The notes: generated by a model from the sequence alone, not told the origin. A DNA stretch of 64,000 bases from Xenophilus arseniciresistens (GCF_028023875.1 NZ_JAQIPB010000002.1:186001-250000), one strand, 5' to 3'; counted from the stretch's first letter, positions 38,673-49,086 are shown. Made by a program: numbers and translations.

Positions 38673-39617
38673 ATGCCTTCCCACTCGACTTCCGCGCAAG
38701 CCACGCCCCTGGCCCGGCTGTGGCACTGGAGCCAGCGCCAGGCACCCCTGCTGCTGATCTTCACGACCCTGATCTGGGGCTGCAACGCGGTGGCGGCGCG
38801 GCTGGCGGTGGGCGAGATCTCACCCATGATGCTGACCACCGCGCGCTGGGGCATCTGCTGCGTGGCGCTGTGGTTCAGCGCGCGCCGCGAGATCAGCGCC
38901 CATTGGCGCGCACTGCGACCGCACTGGCGCTACATCGCGGTGATGGGCACGGCCGGCTTCACGGCCTTCAACGCCCTCTTCTACACGGCGGCCCATCACA
39001 CCACGGCCATCAACATCGCCATCATCCAGGGCACCATTCCGGTGCTGGTGCTGATGGGCGGCTTTCTGGTGGCGGGCCTTCGCAGCACGCCGATCCAACT
39101 GCTGGGCGTGGGCATCACGCTCGCCGGCATCGTGGTGGTGGCGTCGCGCGGCGAGCTGGCCGTGCTCACGGGCCTGGGCTTCAACGTGGGCGACGTGTGG
39201 ATCCTGCTCGCCTCGCTGCTGTATGCCGGCTACATGCTGGGCCTGCGCAGGCGCCCGGCCGTGCCGCCGGTGGTCTTCTTCGCCGCGCTGGCGGCCGTGG
39301 CGGCGCTGGCCTCGCTGCCGCTGCTGGCATTGGAAGTGGCGCGCGGCGAGTTCTTCATGCCCACGGCCACGGGCTGGGCGCTGATGCTCTTCGTGGGCCT
39401 GCTGCCCTCCTTCGTCTCGCAGATAACCTTCATCCAGGCCGTGGCGCTCATCGGCCCGGCGCGCGCAGGCGTGTACATGAACCTCACGCCCATCTTCGGC
39501 CCGCTGCTGGCGGTACTGGTGCTGGGCGAGCCGCTGTCGCTCTACCACGGCGTGGCACTGGCGCTGGTGCTGGGTGGCATCTGGATCGCCGAACACCTGG
39601 GGCAGCGGCGCGCATGA
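38673..39617 (+). CDS. EamA/DMT-family transporter
   Basis: This 314-residue protein has ten hydrophobic segments and two EamA repeats, with ALIWG-like LIWGCNAVAARL in the first and the Pro-rich NLTPIFGPLLAVLVLGEPLS in the ninth/tenth segment. DMT transporters export small metabolites; the substrate here is unknown. Its stop overlaps the following GNAT-like gene by 4 bases (ATGA). Confidence 0.9.
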   Translation: MPSHSTSAQATPLARLWHWSQRQAPLLLIFTTLIWGCNAVAARLAVGEISPMMLTTARWGICCVALWFSARREISAHWRALRPHWRYIAVMGTAGFTAFNALFYTAAHHTTAINIAIIQGTIPVLVLMGGFLVAGLRSTPIQLLGVGITLAGIVVVASRGELAVLTGLGFNVGDVWILLASLLYAGYMLGLRRRPAVPPVVFFAALAAVAALASLPLLALEVARGEFFMPTATGWALMLFVGLLPSFVSQITFIQAVALIGPARAGVYMNLTPIFGPLLAVLVLGEPLSLYHGVALALVLGGIWIAEHLGQRRA

Positions 39618-40891
39618 GCGACGCAACGAGCGAGGGCGCCGTGCTGCGCCTGCATACCGACCCGGCCGAGCTGGACGCCACCGCATGGGACGCGCTGCTC
39701 GAGCGGCAATCGCTGCCCACGCCCTTCATGCGCCACGCCTACCTGAGCGCGCTGCACGCCAGCGGCAGTGCGACGGCGGGCACGGGCTGGGCCGCGGCCT
39801 TTGCCACGCTGCACGAGGACGGCGTGCTCAGCGCGGCCTGCCCGCTCTACGTCAAGAACCACTCCTACGGCGAATATGTCTTCGACTGGGCCTGGGCCAA
39901 CGCGTACGAGGAACACGGCCTGGCCTACTACCCCAAGGCCGTGGTGGCCGTGCCCTTCACGCCCGTGCCGGGCTCGCGCCTGCTCGCGCAGGACGCCGCC
40001 AGCCGCGCCCGGCTGGTGCAGGGGCTGCTGCAATGGTGCGGCCAGATGGAGCTGTCCTCGCTGCACCTGCTGTTTGGCAGCGACGAGGACATGGCCGCCT
40101 GCGAGCAGGCCGGCCTGATGCGGCGCCAGACCGTGCAGTTCCATTGGTCGAATGTGGCCCCCACGCTCCCTGCTTCGCGTGGTTCGCTGCCCCCCGAGGG
40201 GGCGCTCGCCGCCTTGGGGCGGCCCGGCGGCGGCTCGGTTCCATGGCCCGACTTCGACGCCTTTCTCGCCAGCCTCTCGCAGGAAAAGCGCAAGAAGATC
40301 CGCCAGGAACGCCGCAAGGTGGCCGATGCCGGCGTCAGCTTCCGCTGGGCGCGCGGGGCGGACATAGCCGACGAGGACTGGGATTTCTTCTACCGCTGCT
40401 ACGCGCGCACCTACCGCGAGCACGGCAACCCGCCCTACCTCACGCGCGAGTTCTTCCGCCTGCAGGCTCGCTCGCAGCCCGAATCCTGGCTGCTCTTCGT
40501 GGCCGAGCGCGGCGGCCAGCCCATGGCCTGCAGCCTGATTGCACTGGGCGCGGATGCCGACGGCACGCCCGTGGCCTATGGCCGCTACTGGGGTGCGCTG
40601 GAGCGCGTGGACTGCCTGCACTTCGAGGCCTGCTACTACCAGCCGCTGCAGTGGTGCATCGCGCAAGGCTATGGCCGCTTCGAGGGCGGCGCCCAGGGCG
40701 AGCACAAGATGGCGCGCGCGCTGATGCCGGTGGCCACGCACAGCGCCCATTGGCTCGCGCACCCGGGCTTTGCCGACGCGGTGGACCGCTTCCTCGCACG
40801 CGAGGACGCAGGCATTGCCCATTACCTGGACGAGCTGGCCACGCGCAACCCCTTCCGGCGCGGGGCGCCAGCGGCAAGCTCAGACGGCTGA
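39614..40891 (+). CDS. GNAT-superfamily N-acyltransferase (COG3146/DUF482-like) with repeat-derived insertion
   Basis: This 425-residue protein matches the peptidoglycan-branching-like GNAT group: PTPFMRHAYLSALHASG at the start, YVKNHSYGEYVFDWAWANAYE in the middle third and FRGGAQGEHK-like RFEGGAQGEHKMARAL near the end. Residues about 181-208 (APTLPASRGSLPPEGALA...) are encoded by a GC-rich interspersed repeat at 40155-40229 and interrupt the normal transition from QFHW to DFDAFLASL. The frame is kept, so the protein may still fold. It is coupled to the upstream exporter gene and overlaps the convergent LysR gene by 12 bases. Confidence 0.82.
   Translation: MSDATSEGAVLRLHTDPAELDATAWDALLERQSLPTPFMRHAYLSALHASGSATAGTGWAAAFATLHEDGVLSAACPLYVKNHSYGEYVFDWAWANAYEEHGLAYYPKAVVAVPFTPVPGSRLLAQDAASRARLVQGLLQWCGQMELSSLHLLFGSDEDMAACEQAGLMRRQTVQFHWSNVAPTLPASRGSLPPEGALAALGRPGGGSVPWPDFDAFLASLSQEKRKKIRQERRKVADAGVSFRWARGADIADEDWDFFYRCYARTYREHGNPPYLTREFFRLQARSQPESWLLFVAERGGQPMACSLIALGADADGTPVAYGRYWGALERVDCLHFEACYYQPLQWCIAQGYGRFEGGAQGEHKMARALMPVATHSAHWLAHPGFADAVDRFLAREDAGIAHYLDELATRNPFRRGAPAASSDG
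40155..40229 (+). repeat. Comamonadaceae GC-rich interspersed repeat, copy 2 (inside a gene)
   Basis: The blocks TGGCCCCCACGCTCC, TTCGCTGCCCCCCGAGGGGG and TTGGGGCGGCCCGGCG align with the reverse complement of 26451-26527. The copy lies in frame within the GNAT-like coding region. Confidence 0.82.
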
Positions 40892-41833
40892 GGCCTGCGG
40901 CGCACGCCGGGCGCGGCCCAGCCTGCGCCGCGCGGCGCCCGCGATCGCCCGCACCAGATGGGCGACGAAAGCCTGCCCCAGCGGCGGCAGGGTGCGCCCC
41001 TCCAGCGCCAGCACCTGCAGCCGGCGCTGCTGCAGCACGGCATCGGCAAAAGGCCGCGCCACCACTTCGCCGCTTTCAATCAGATGCAGCACCGTCAGGT
41101 GGCCCGACAGCAGAAGGCCCGGCGTGCGCAGCAGCGGCAGCAGCACGCCCGAGAAGTTGCTGACGAACTGCGACTGGTACTGCACGCCCTGTGCGCTGCA
41201 GGCCAGGTCGAAGAGCTGGCGCGTGGTCACGCCGCGCCCGCCCAGCGCCAGCGGGTAGCGGGCCACTTCGGTGGCCTGTACCACGCGCTGGCGCGCCAGC
41301 GGGTGGTCGGGCTGCATCACGGCATAGACCGGCGCCTGCGCATCGTGCAGCACGCGCAGGCCGGGCTCGGGCGCCACCGTGTACTTCAGGGCCAGGTCGG
41401 CATCGCCGCGCATCAGCAACTGGCTCACCTGCTCGGGCGAATCGACCTGCAGCTCGATGCGGCTGCCGGCATGCGCGTCCTGGAACCCGCGCATCAGCGC
41501 CGGCATGAAGTGGGTGGCAAAGCCTTCGGTGCAGGCCATGCGCACGCGGCCCGCCTGCTGCGTGCCCAGCGCCCGCACCTGCTCGATCACCTGTTCGGCG
41601 TCGAGCACGGCCATGCCCAGGTGCGCGGCCAGGCGCTGGCCGGCGGCCGTCAGGGCCATGCCGCGCGCCTGGCGCTCGAACAGCGGCGTGCCCAGCAGCT
41701 CTTCCAGCCGCGCGATCTGCCGGCTGATGGCCGAAGGCGCCACGAACAGGCGCGCCGCCGCCTGGCTCACGGAACCGCTGCGCGCCACTTCCAGGAAATG
41801 ACGCAGGGGAATGCTCAGAAGCGGCAGCGACAT
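40880..41833 (-). CDS. LysR-family transcriptional regulator
   Basis: This 317-residue regulator begins MSLPLLSIPLRHFLEVARSG and has the LysR HTH through APSAISRQIARLEELLGTPLFER, then a typical effector domain. The ATG at 41833 gives the family start; an upstream in-frame ATG at 41860 adds 9 residues. It is divergent from the M20 peptidase and Bug genes, which are its likely targets. Confidence 0.91.
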   Translation of the reverse strand: MSLPLLSIPLRHFLEVARSGSVSQAAARLFVAPSAISRQIARLEELLGTPLFERQARGMALTAAGQRLAAHLGMAVLDAEQVIEQVRALGTQQAGRVRMACTEGFATHFMPALMRGFQDAHAGSRIELQVDSPEQVSQLLMRGDADLALKYTVAPEPGLRVLHDAQAPVYAVMQPDHPLARQRVVQATEVARYPLALGGRGVTTRQLFDLACSAQGVQYQSQFVSNFSGVLLPLLRTPGLLLSGHLTVLHLIESGEVVARPFADAVLQQRRLQVLALEGRTLPPLGQAFVAHLVRAIAGAARRRLGRARRAPQASAV

Positions 41834-41947
41834 GCGACAAGACCTTTGCTTTTGAGGCAATGGTAGCTTGCCAATTCGATACTAGAAGCAATGCTCATCT
41901 GGCCTTTTACTTGCGTGCTTCGCACACGACGAGACATTGCAGGCTCC

Positions 41948-43372
41948 ATGACCCGATCCCACGCCCTCCAGGCCGCCGCCACCTACTTCGACGACGGCCG
42001 CTTCTTCAACGACCTGCAGCGCCGCGTGGCGCTGCGCACCGAAAGCGACACCGGCAGCGTGCCGCCCGCACTGCACGCGTACCTGCAGGACGAACTGGTG
42101 CCGCGCCTGACGGCCCAGGGCTTCGGCTGCCGCATCGTGCCCAACCCCGATGCGCGCGGCGGCCCCTTCCTGATCGCGCGGCGCGAGGAAGACCCGGCCC
42201 TGCCCACCGTGCTGAGCTACGGCCACGGCGATGTGGTCAGCGGCCAGGAAGGCCAGTGGCGCGAAGGCCTGGACCCCTGGCAGCTCAAGGCCGAGGGCGA
42301 ACGCCTGTATGGCCGCGGCACGGCCGACAACAAGGGCCAGCACACGATCGCGCTCGGCGCACTCGAGGCCGTGCTGGCCGCGCGCGGCGGACGGCTGGGC
42401 TACAACATCTGCTGGCTGATCGAAACCGGCGAAGAGGCGGCCTCCCCCGGGCTCGAGGCCGTCTGTGCCCAGGAGCGCGAGACCCTGCGCGCCGACCTGT
42501 TCATCGCCAGCGACGGCCCGCGCGTGCAGGCCGGCCGGCCCACCCTGTTCCTGGGCTCGCGCGGCGCGGTGAATTTCAGCCTCCGGCTGGCCAGCCGGGC
42601 GCGCGGCTACCACTCGGGCAACTGGGGCGGCGTGCTGGTCAACCCGGCCACGCGCATCGCCCATGCGCTGGCCGCGCTGGCCGATGCACGCGGCCGCATC
42701 CTCGTGGAAGGCCTGCGCCCGCCCGCGCTGAGCGAGCCGCTGCGCGCGGCGCTGCGCACGCTGCAGATCGGCGGCGGCCCGGACGACCCGGCCATCGACG
42801 CCGGCTGGGGCGAGCCCGGGCTCACGCCCGCCGAGCGCCTGGTGGGCTGGAACACGCTCGAAGTGCTGGCTTTGGGCGCCGGCAACCCGCAGCGCCCGGT
42901 CAATGCCATTCCGCCGCAGGCCGTGGCCCATTGCCAGTTGCGCTTCGTGGTGGGCACGCCGTGGCAGCAGCTGCAGCCGATCGTGCGCGCGCACCTGGAC
43001 GCGCACGGCTTCGACGACATCGAGGTGGCGGTCTCGCTCTCGGGCGCGGCCACCCGGCTGCCGCTGGACAACCCCTGGGTGGCGTGGGCGCTGCAGTCCA
43101 TCGAGCGCAGCAGCGGCCAGCGCGCCGACCTGCTGCCCAACCTGGCCGGCTCGCTGCCTAACGAAATCTTTGCCGGCCTGCTGGGCCTGCCCACGCTGTG
43201 GGTGCCGCACTCGTACCCGGCCTGCGCGCAGCACGCACCCAATGAACACCTGCTGGCCCCGGTGGCCCGCGAAGGGCTGCAGATCATGGCCGGCCTGTAC
43301 TGGGACCTGGGCGAGCCGGACCAGGCGCCATGGCAGGCCGGTGCGCTCGCGGCCCAGGCCGACGCGGCCTGA
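41948..43372 (+). CDS. M20-family metallopeptidase/amidohydrolase
   Basis: This 474-residue enzyme of the M20 dinuclear zinc family has metal ligands in LSYGHGDVV and GRGTADNKGQH, the catalytic glutamate in ETGEEAASPG and a C-terminal PHSYPACAQHAPNEH block. A dimerisation domain occupies the middle. M20 members hydrolyse peptides or N-acyl/N-carbamoyl amino acids. The ATG at 41948 (MTRSHALQ) is preferred to one 57 bases upstream. The following transporter-binding-protein gene suggests catabolism of an imported compound. Confidence 0.9.
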   Translation: MTRSHALQAAATYFDDGRFFNDLQRRVALRTESDTGSVPPALHAYLQDELVPRLTAQGFGCRIVPNPDARGGPFLIARREEDPALPTVLSYGHGDVVSGQEGQWREGLDPWQLKAEGERLYGRGTADNKGQHTIALGALEAVLAARGGRLGYNICWLIETGEEAASPGLEAVCAQERETLRADLFIASDGPRVQAGRPTLFLGSRGAVNFSLRLASRARGYHSGNWGGVLVNPATRIAHALAALADARGRILVEGLRPPALSEPLRAALRTLQIGGGPDDPAIDAGWGEPGLTPAERLVGWNTLEVLALGAGNPQRPVNAIPPQAVAHCQLRFVVGTPWQQLQPIVRAHLDAHGFDDIEVAVSLSGAATRLPLDNPWVAWALQSIERSSGQRADLLPNLAGSLPNEIFAGLLGLPTLWVPHSYPACAQHAPNEHLLAPVAREGLQIMAGLYWDLGEPDQAPWQAGALAAQADAA

Positions 43373-43442
43373 GAAGGAGCCCGGCCCACCCGCCCCCAAC
43401 ACACACGCTCTCTCATTCGACCTTCAGCACAAGACCCGACCC

Positions 43443-44429
43443 ATGACCTTCACCCGCCGCACCCTCTGCCTGGGCCTCGCGCTGGCCGCCGCCAGCCTGG
43501 CCCCCGTTGCCACCCTGCATGCGCAGGAGCCCTGGCCCGCCAAGCCGCTCAAGCTGGTCGTGCCCTTCCCGCCCGGCGGCGGCACCGACCTGGTGGCCCG
43601 CGCCATGGGCCAGAAGCTGGCCGAGCGGCTCAGGCAACCCGTGGTGATCGACAACAAGCCCGGCGCCGCCACCATCATCGGCACGGACGCCGTCGCCAAG
43701 GCCCCGGCCGACGGCTACACGCTGCTGCTCTCGGGCTCGACCAGCTTCTCGGTCAACGCCGCGCTGCGCGCCAAACTGCCCTATGACCCGGTCAAGGACC
43801 TGGCACCCATCGCCATCGTGGCGCGCACCCCGCTGGTGCTTGTGGTGAAGGCCGACGCACCGTACCAGAGCGTCGATGCGCTGGTGGCCGCCGCCAAAGC
43901 CAAGCCGCAGTCGATCCGCTATGCAAGCTTCGGCAGCGGCTCGGGCCCGCACCTGGCCGGCGAGCTGTTCGCGCTGGCCGCGGGCGCAAAGCTGCAGGAG
44001 GTGCCCTACCGCGGCAGCGCCCAGGCCACGCTGGCCGTGATCTCGGGCGAGATCGAGATGGGCATCGACACCGTGGCCGCCGTGGCGCCGCACATCCAGT
44101 CCGGCAAGCTGCGCGCGCTGGGCATCGTGGGCGCCAGCCGCTCCAGCCTGCTGCCAGACGTGAAGACGCTGGCTGAATTGAAGCTGCCCGACGCCACCTT
44201 CGACGCCTGGTACGGCTTTGCCGCGCCGGCTGGCACGCCGGCCCCTGTGCTGCAGCGGCTGAGCCAGGAAGTCCGGGCCGTGATGGCCGACGCCGCCCTG
44301 CAGAAGCAATTGCGCACCCAGGGCATGGAACCGGTGGTTATCGACGCGGGCACCTTCCGCAGCCAGATGGAAGCGGAAATCGCGCGCTACCTGGCGCTGG
44401 CGCACCGCGCGGGCATCGCGCCGCAATAA
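43443..44429 (+). CDS. Bug-family tripartite tricarboxylate transporter substrate-binding protein
   Basis: This 328-residue periplasmic binding protein has a signal peptide ending in LHAQ and the Bug signature WPAKPLKLVVPFPPGGGTDL, then YRGSAQATLAVISGEIEMG. Bug proteins are hugely expanded in Comamonadaceae and Bordetella and bind carboxylates or related small molecules. It lies 70 bases downstream of the M20 peptidase gene, probably in one operon. No TctA/TctB membrane genes are nearby. Confidence 0.93.
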   Translation: MTFTRRTLCLGLALAAASLAPVATLHAQEPWPAKPLKLVVPFPPGGGTDLVARAMGQKLAERLRQPVVIDNKPGAATIIGTDAVAKAPADGYTLLLSGSTSFSVNAALRAKLPYDPVKDLAPIAIVARTPLVLVVKADAPYQSVDALVAAAKAKPQSIRYASFGSGSGPHLAGELFALAAGAKLQEVPYRGSAQATLAVISGEIEMGIDTVAAVAPHIQSGKLRALGIVGASRSSLLPDVKTLAELKLPDATFDAWYGFAAPAGTPAPVLQRLSQEVRAVMADAALQKQLRTQGMEPVVIDAGTFRSQMEAEIARYLALAHRAGIAPQ

Positions 44430-44582
44430 GGGGGCCGCTGCCGCAGCCAGCAGGCCCGGGCGGTGTTGGTCATCAGCCACAGCCCGGGCCGCGATTGGGC
44501 TTTTGACCGAAATCAAACGAACTTCTTATATGGGGCTGAGCCGCGCTTGACACGCCATCAACCCCGCACGCTGCTATATTTC

Positions 44583-44595
44583 GCTGCAGTGCAAC
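44583..44595 (+). promoter_or_regulatory. TGCA-rich dyad upstream of phaZ (possible PhaR site)
   Basis: GCTGCAGTGCAAC contains two TGCA units and lies 17 bases before the phaZ start, after a TATATT (44575-44580). PhaR repressors of PHB genes bind TGC-rich dyads in other bacteria, so this is a candidate operator. No phaR gene is in the window. Confidence 0.35.
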
Positions 44596-44611
44596 AAAAT
44601 GGCTGCCTGCG

Positions 44612-46024
44612 ATGCTCTACCAGATCTATGAAGCTCAGCGCTCCCTGATGGAGCCCTTCGCGGACTTCGCTCAGGCGGCTTCCAAGCTATTCACGAGCGG
44701 TGCCGTCTACAGCCAGTTGCCCATGGCCCAGCGCGTGGCCGCCGGCTACGACCTGCTGTATCGGCTGGGCAAGGACTACGAGAAGCCCGAATTCGAGATC
44801 AAGACCGTGCAGGTGGACGGCACCGACGTGGTGATCCACGAGGTGATCGCGCTCGAGAAGCCCTTCTGCCAGCTGCGCCGCTTCAAGCGCTTCACCGACG
44901 AGGTGGACACCCTGTCCAAGCTCAAGAGCCAGCCCGTGGTGCTGATCGTGGCGCCCTTGTCGGGCCACTACGCCACGCTGCTGCGCGACACCGTCAAGAC
45001 GATGCTGCAGGACCACAAGGTCTACATCACCGACTGGAAAAACGCGCGGCTGGTGCCGCTGGCAGACGGCGAGTTCCACCTGGACGACTACATCAACTAC
45101 GTGCAGGAGTTCATCCGCCACCTGCAGGCCGAATATGGCCATTGCCATGTGATGAGCGTGTGCCAGCCCACCGTGCCGGTGCTGGCCGCCGTGTCGCTGA
45201 TGGCCAGCCGGGGCGAGCCCGTGCCGCTGTCCATGACGATGATGGGCGGCCCCATCGACGCGCGGCGCTCGCCCACGGCGGTGAACAACCTGGCCACCAA
45301 CAAGAGTTTCGAGTGGTTCGAGAACAACGTGATCTATCGGGTGCCGCAGGGCTTCCCGGGTGAAGGCCGGCGCGTCTACCCGGGCTTTCTGCAGCACACG
45401 GGTTTCGTGGCCATGAACCCGGACCGCCACGCCAACAGCCACTGGGATTACTTCAAGGACCTGATCAAGGGCGACGACGCCAGCGCCGAAGCCCACCGCA
45501 AGTTCTACGACGAGTACAACGCCGTGCTCGACATGGACGCGGACTACTACCTCGAGACCATCCGCACCGTGTTCCAGGACTTCAACCTGGTCCACGGCAC
45601 CTGGGACGTGAAGAACCCCCAGGGCGATGTGGAGCGCGTGCGGCCGCAGGACATCCGCGATGCGGCCCTGCTGACCATCGAGGGCGAACTCGACGACATC
45701 TCGGGCTCGGGCCAGACCCAGGCGGCGCACGACCTGTGCACGCAGGTCAAGCATGGCGAGCACTTCGAAGTCCAGGGGGCCGGCCACTACGGCATCTTCA
45801 GCGGCCGCCGCTGGCGCGAGCAGGTGTACCCGCGCGTGCGCGACTTCATCCGGAGCCAGGACCTGCCGCAGGTGCGGCCCGACACCAGCGAACTGGCGGC
45901 CGAGGACGAGGTGGAGCACGTCACCGCGCCGGCCGCCCGCAAGCGTGCCAGTGCGGCACCGCGCAAGACATCAGCCGCCACGGCTGCGCCGCGTTCCGCG
46001 CGCGCGAGCCGCAAGAGCAGCTGA
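44612..46024 (+). CDS. phaZ: Intracellular polyhydroxyalkanoate depolymerase
   Basis: PhaZ degrades stored PHB granules. The 470-residue protein starts [20 protein letters not shown], has the cysteine nucleophile motif [10 protein letters not shown] (Cys184) in place of a serine lipase box, and [19 protein letters not shown] with the catalytic Asp and a late [15 protein letters not shown] His block. These are typical of the i-PHB depolymerase family. After residue about 434 comes an Ala/Lys/Arg-rich tail resembling histone H1, not present in the shorter homologues I know. The phaC, phaA and phaB genes lie 10-15 kb away. Confidence 0.94.
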   Translation: MLYQIYEAQRSLMEPFADFAQAASKLFTSGAVYSQLPMAQRVAAGYDLLYRLGKDYEKPEFEIKTVQVDGTDVVIHEVIALEKPFCQLRRFKRFTDEVDTLSKLKSQPVVLIVAPLSGHYATLLRDTVKTMLQDHKVYITDWKNARLVPLADGEFHLDDYINYVQEFIRHLQAEYGHCHVMSVCQPTVPVLAAVSLMASRGEPVPLSMTMMGGPIDARRSPTAVNNLATNKSFEWFENNVIYRVPQGFPGEGRRVYPGFLQHTGFVAMNPDRHANSHWDYFKDLIKGDDASAEAHRKFYDEYNAVLDMDADYYLETIRTVFQDFNLVHGTWDVKNPQGDVERVRPQDIRDAALLTIEGELDDISGSGQTQAAHDLCTQVKHGEHFEVQGAGHYGIFSGRRWREQVYPRVRDFIRSQDLPQVRPDTSELAAEDEVEHVTAPAARKRASAAPRKTSAATAAPRSARASRKSS

Positions 46025-46070
46025 GCCGCCCCTGCGGCCGGGCGCTGCCGCGCGGCATACTACGCGCCCC

Positions 46071-46715
46071 ATGACCCGACTCGCCGACCTCCTGCTGGAC
46101 GCACTGCCGCAGACGCAGTGCACACGCTGCGGCTACCCTGACTGCGCGGGCTACGCGCAGGCTCTGGCGCAGGGCGAGGCCGAGATCGACCAGTGCCCGC
46201 CCGGCGGCCGCGAAGGCGTTGCGCGCCTTGCCGCCCTCACCGGCCACGCCGTGCGCCCGCTGAACCCGGCCTTCGGCGGGGAAGCGCCGCGCCGCCTGGC
46301 CGTGATCGACGAGGCCTGGTGCATCGGCTGCACCCAGTGCCTGGACGCCTGCCCCACCGATGCGATCCTGGGCATCAACAAGCGCATGCACACCGTGATC
46401 GAGGCCCATTGCACGGGCTGCGAACTGTGCCTGCCCGTGTGCCCCGTGGACTGCATCGCCATGGAAGAGGCCACGCCGGGCCGCACGGGCTGGCAGGCCT
46501 GGTCGGCCGAACAGGCGGGCGCCGCACGCGCGCGCTACGCCCTGCACCGCGCGCGCCTGGGCAGCCGCGAGCATCGCGCGCAGGACGCTGATGACGCCGG
46601 CACGGGCGATGAAGCCGCAGCCGCGGCCGCCCAGCAGGCCGCGCGCAAGCGCAGCGTGGTGGAAGCCGCGCTCGCGCGGGCCCGTGCCGCCGCGCAGGCC
46701 CGCGAACGCGCCTGA
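46071..46715 (+). CDS. rnfB: RnfB/RsxB-like ferredoxin, orphan
   Basis: This 214-residue iron-sulfur protein has an N-terminal 4Fe-4S motif ([16 protein letters not shown]...C) and two ferredoxin clusters in [12 protein letters not shown] and [12 protein letters not shown], then a basic Ala-rich tail. That matches RnfB but lacks its N-terminal membrane helix, and no other rnf genes are visible. In betaproteobacteria such lone RnfB proteins probably donate electrons to a soluble partner. The ATG at 46071 is chosen as the start of the family domain. Confidence 0.85.
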   Translation: MTRLADLLLDALPQTQCTRCGYPDCAGYAQALAQGEAEIDQCPPGGREGVARLAALTGHAVRPLNPAFGGEAPRRLAVIDEAWCIGCTQCLDACPTDAILGINKRMHTVIEAHCTGCELCLPVCPVDCIAMEEATPGRTGWQAWSAEQAGAARARYALHRARLGSREHRAQDADDAGTGDEAAAAAAQQAARKRSVVEAALARARAAAQARERA

Positions 46716-46746
46716 CCGGACCTCCACGCCCGGCCGTGCCTGCCCC

Positions 46747-47382
46747 ATGAGCCTCGACACCCTGCTGCTGTACGCCCTGGCCTCCACGGCCCTGGCGCTC
46801 ACGCCCGGCCCCACCATGCTGCTGGCGCTGTCCAACGGCATTGCCGGCGGCATGCGGCGCGCGGCCTGGGGCATTGCCGGCGCCTCGCTGGGCAGCAGCG
46901 TGCTGATCGCGGTGGTGGCGCTCGGCCTGGGCTCGCTGCTGGCGGCTTCCGAATGGCTGTTCCAGGCGCTGCGCATCGGCGGCGTGCTGTACCTCGTGTG
47001 GCTGGGGCTGAAACTGTGGCGCGCCGCGCCGCCCGATGTGCGCGCCGCCCTGCAGGACGCGCCTGCGCAGGCCACCCAGGGCCGCATCGCGCTGCTGCGC
47101 AGCCTGGGCGTTGCGCTGTCCAACCCCAAGGCCGTGCTCTTCTTCGCGGCCTTCCTGCCGCAGTTCATCGACACGCGGCAGGCGCAGGGGCCGCAGTACC
47201 TGGTGCTGGGCGCGGTCTTCGTGGCCATCGACACCTGCGTGATGCTGGCCTATGCGGGCGCCGGCACCCAGGCCGTGCGCTGGCTCTCGCGCCGCAGCCT
47301 GCAGGCCATGAACCGCGGCTGCGCCGTGGGCATGTGGGCCCTGGCCGCCACGCTGGCCTTCTGGCGCCGGCCGGGCGGCTGA
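46747..47382 (+). CDS. LysE-family amino-acid exporter
   Basis: This 211-residue membrane protein has the LysE/RhtB signature TPGPTMLLALSNGIAGG near the N-terminus, about six hydrophobic segments and the conserved SNPKAVLFFAAFLPQF. Family members export amino acids or derivatives; the substrate is unknown. It is convergent with the VOC-bioB pair. Confidence 0.92.
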   Translation: MSLDTLLLYALASTALALTPGPTMLLALSNGIAGGMRRAAWGIAGASLGSSVLIAVVALGLGSLLAASEWLFQALRIGGVLYLVWLGLKLWRAAPPDVRAALQDAPAQATQGRIALLRSLGVALSNPKAVLFFAAFLPQFIDTRQAQGPQYLVLGAVFVAIDTCVMLAYAGAGTQAVRWLSRRSLQAMNRGCAVGMWALAATLAFWRRPGG

Positions 47383-47388
47383 ACGCGC

Positions 47389-47885
<497 letters not shown>

Positions 47886-47889
<4 letters not shown>

Positions 47890-48938
47890 GCGTGCGCGCC
47901 CTCGGCGGCGTCTTCGGCCACAACGCCCACGGCGCGGCTGGCGTAGCCCAGCTTGTCGAGCAGCCGCCGGTCGGCGTCGGCATCGGGGTTGCCCGTGACC
48001 AGCAGCTTGTCGCCATAGAAGATGGAATTGGCGCCGGCCAGGAAGCACAGGGCCTGCACCGCCTCGCCCAGCTGCTGGCGCCCGGCCGACAGGCGCACGC
48101 GCGCCCTGGGCATGAGGATGCGCGCCACCGCGATCACGCGCACGAACTCCAGCGGGTCGATGGGCTCGCTGTCGGCCAGCGGCGTGCCGGGCACGCGCAC
48201 CAGGCTGTTGATCGGCACCGATTCCGGGTAGGGATCGAGGTTGGCCAGTTGGGCCAGCAGCCCGGCGCGGTGAACGGGCGCCTCGCCCATGCCCACGATG
48301 CCGCCGCAGCACACGCTGATGCCGGCCGCGCGCACGTGGGCCAAGGTGTCCAGCCGGTCCTGGTAGCTGCGCGTGTCCACCACGTCGCCGTAGTACTCGG
48401 GCGCGGTGTCGAGGTTGTGGTTGTAGTAGTCCAGGCCCGCATCGCGCAGGGCCCGCGCCTGGTGCGCCTCGAGCATGCCCAGCGTGGCGCAGGACTGCAG
48501 GCCCAGGCCCTTCACGGCCTGGATCAGCTCGGCGACTTTCTCGATGTCGCGGTCCTTGGGGGCGCGCCAGGCCGCACCCATGCAAAAGCGCGTGGCGCCC
48601 GCATCCCTGGCGGCCTGCGCGGCTTGCGTCACCTCTTCCACGCTCATGAGCTTCTGGGCCTTCACGCCGGTGTCGAACTCGGCCGACTGCGGGCAGTAGC
48701 CGCAGTTCTCGGGGCAGCCGCCGGTCTTGACCGACAGCAGCGTGGCCAGCTCGATGTCGCGCGCGGGCCAGTGTTCGCGATGCACGGTCTGCGCCCGGAA
48801 CATCAGTTCGTCGAAAGGCAGCGCCAGCAGTGCCTGCACCGCTTCCACCGACCAGCGCGCTTGCGCCGCGCCATTGGCAGAAGTTGCAGAGGCTGCGCTC
48901 CGGTGCAGTTTCACCACGGCCAGGTCATTCACATTCAT
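47886..48938 (-). CDS. bioB: Biotin synthase
   Basis: BioB inserts sulfur into dethiobiotin by radical SAM chemistry. The 350-residue protein has the CxxxCxxC cluster in [18 protein letters not shown], the 2Fe-2S ligands in later [12 protein letters not shown] and CATLGML regions, and [12 protein letters not shown]. The ATG at 48938 is preferred to a longer frame because AGGAG lies about 10 bases upstream. No other bio genes are adjacent. A VOC gene overlaps its 3' end. Confidence 0.96.
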
Positions 48939-49086
48939 TCGCACACGCTCCTGAAAATCATCGGGGCCCACGGCAGGCTCGCCCCAGGGCCAAGGCATCT
49001 TAGCGACTCGCCGTGGGGTGATTCGCAGCCGCGCTGCCCTGCACTGTTAGCCTTGCCCGCATCCTCAACGCCGGGAATCCGCACGC

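Noticed and set aside
39614-40891. GNAT-like gene as a pseudogene because of the inserted repeat
   Set aside because: The frame stays open, the downstream conserved motifs are intact and the stop is at the expected place.
44547-44580. TTGACA and TATATT upstream of phaZ as a sigma-70 promoter
   Set aside because: Spacing is 22 bases (or 19 with TGCTAT), too long for a confident call.
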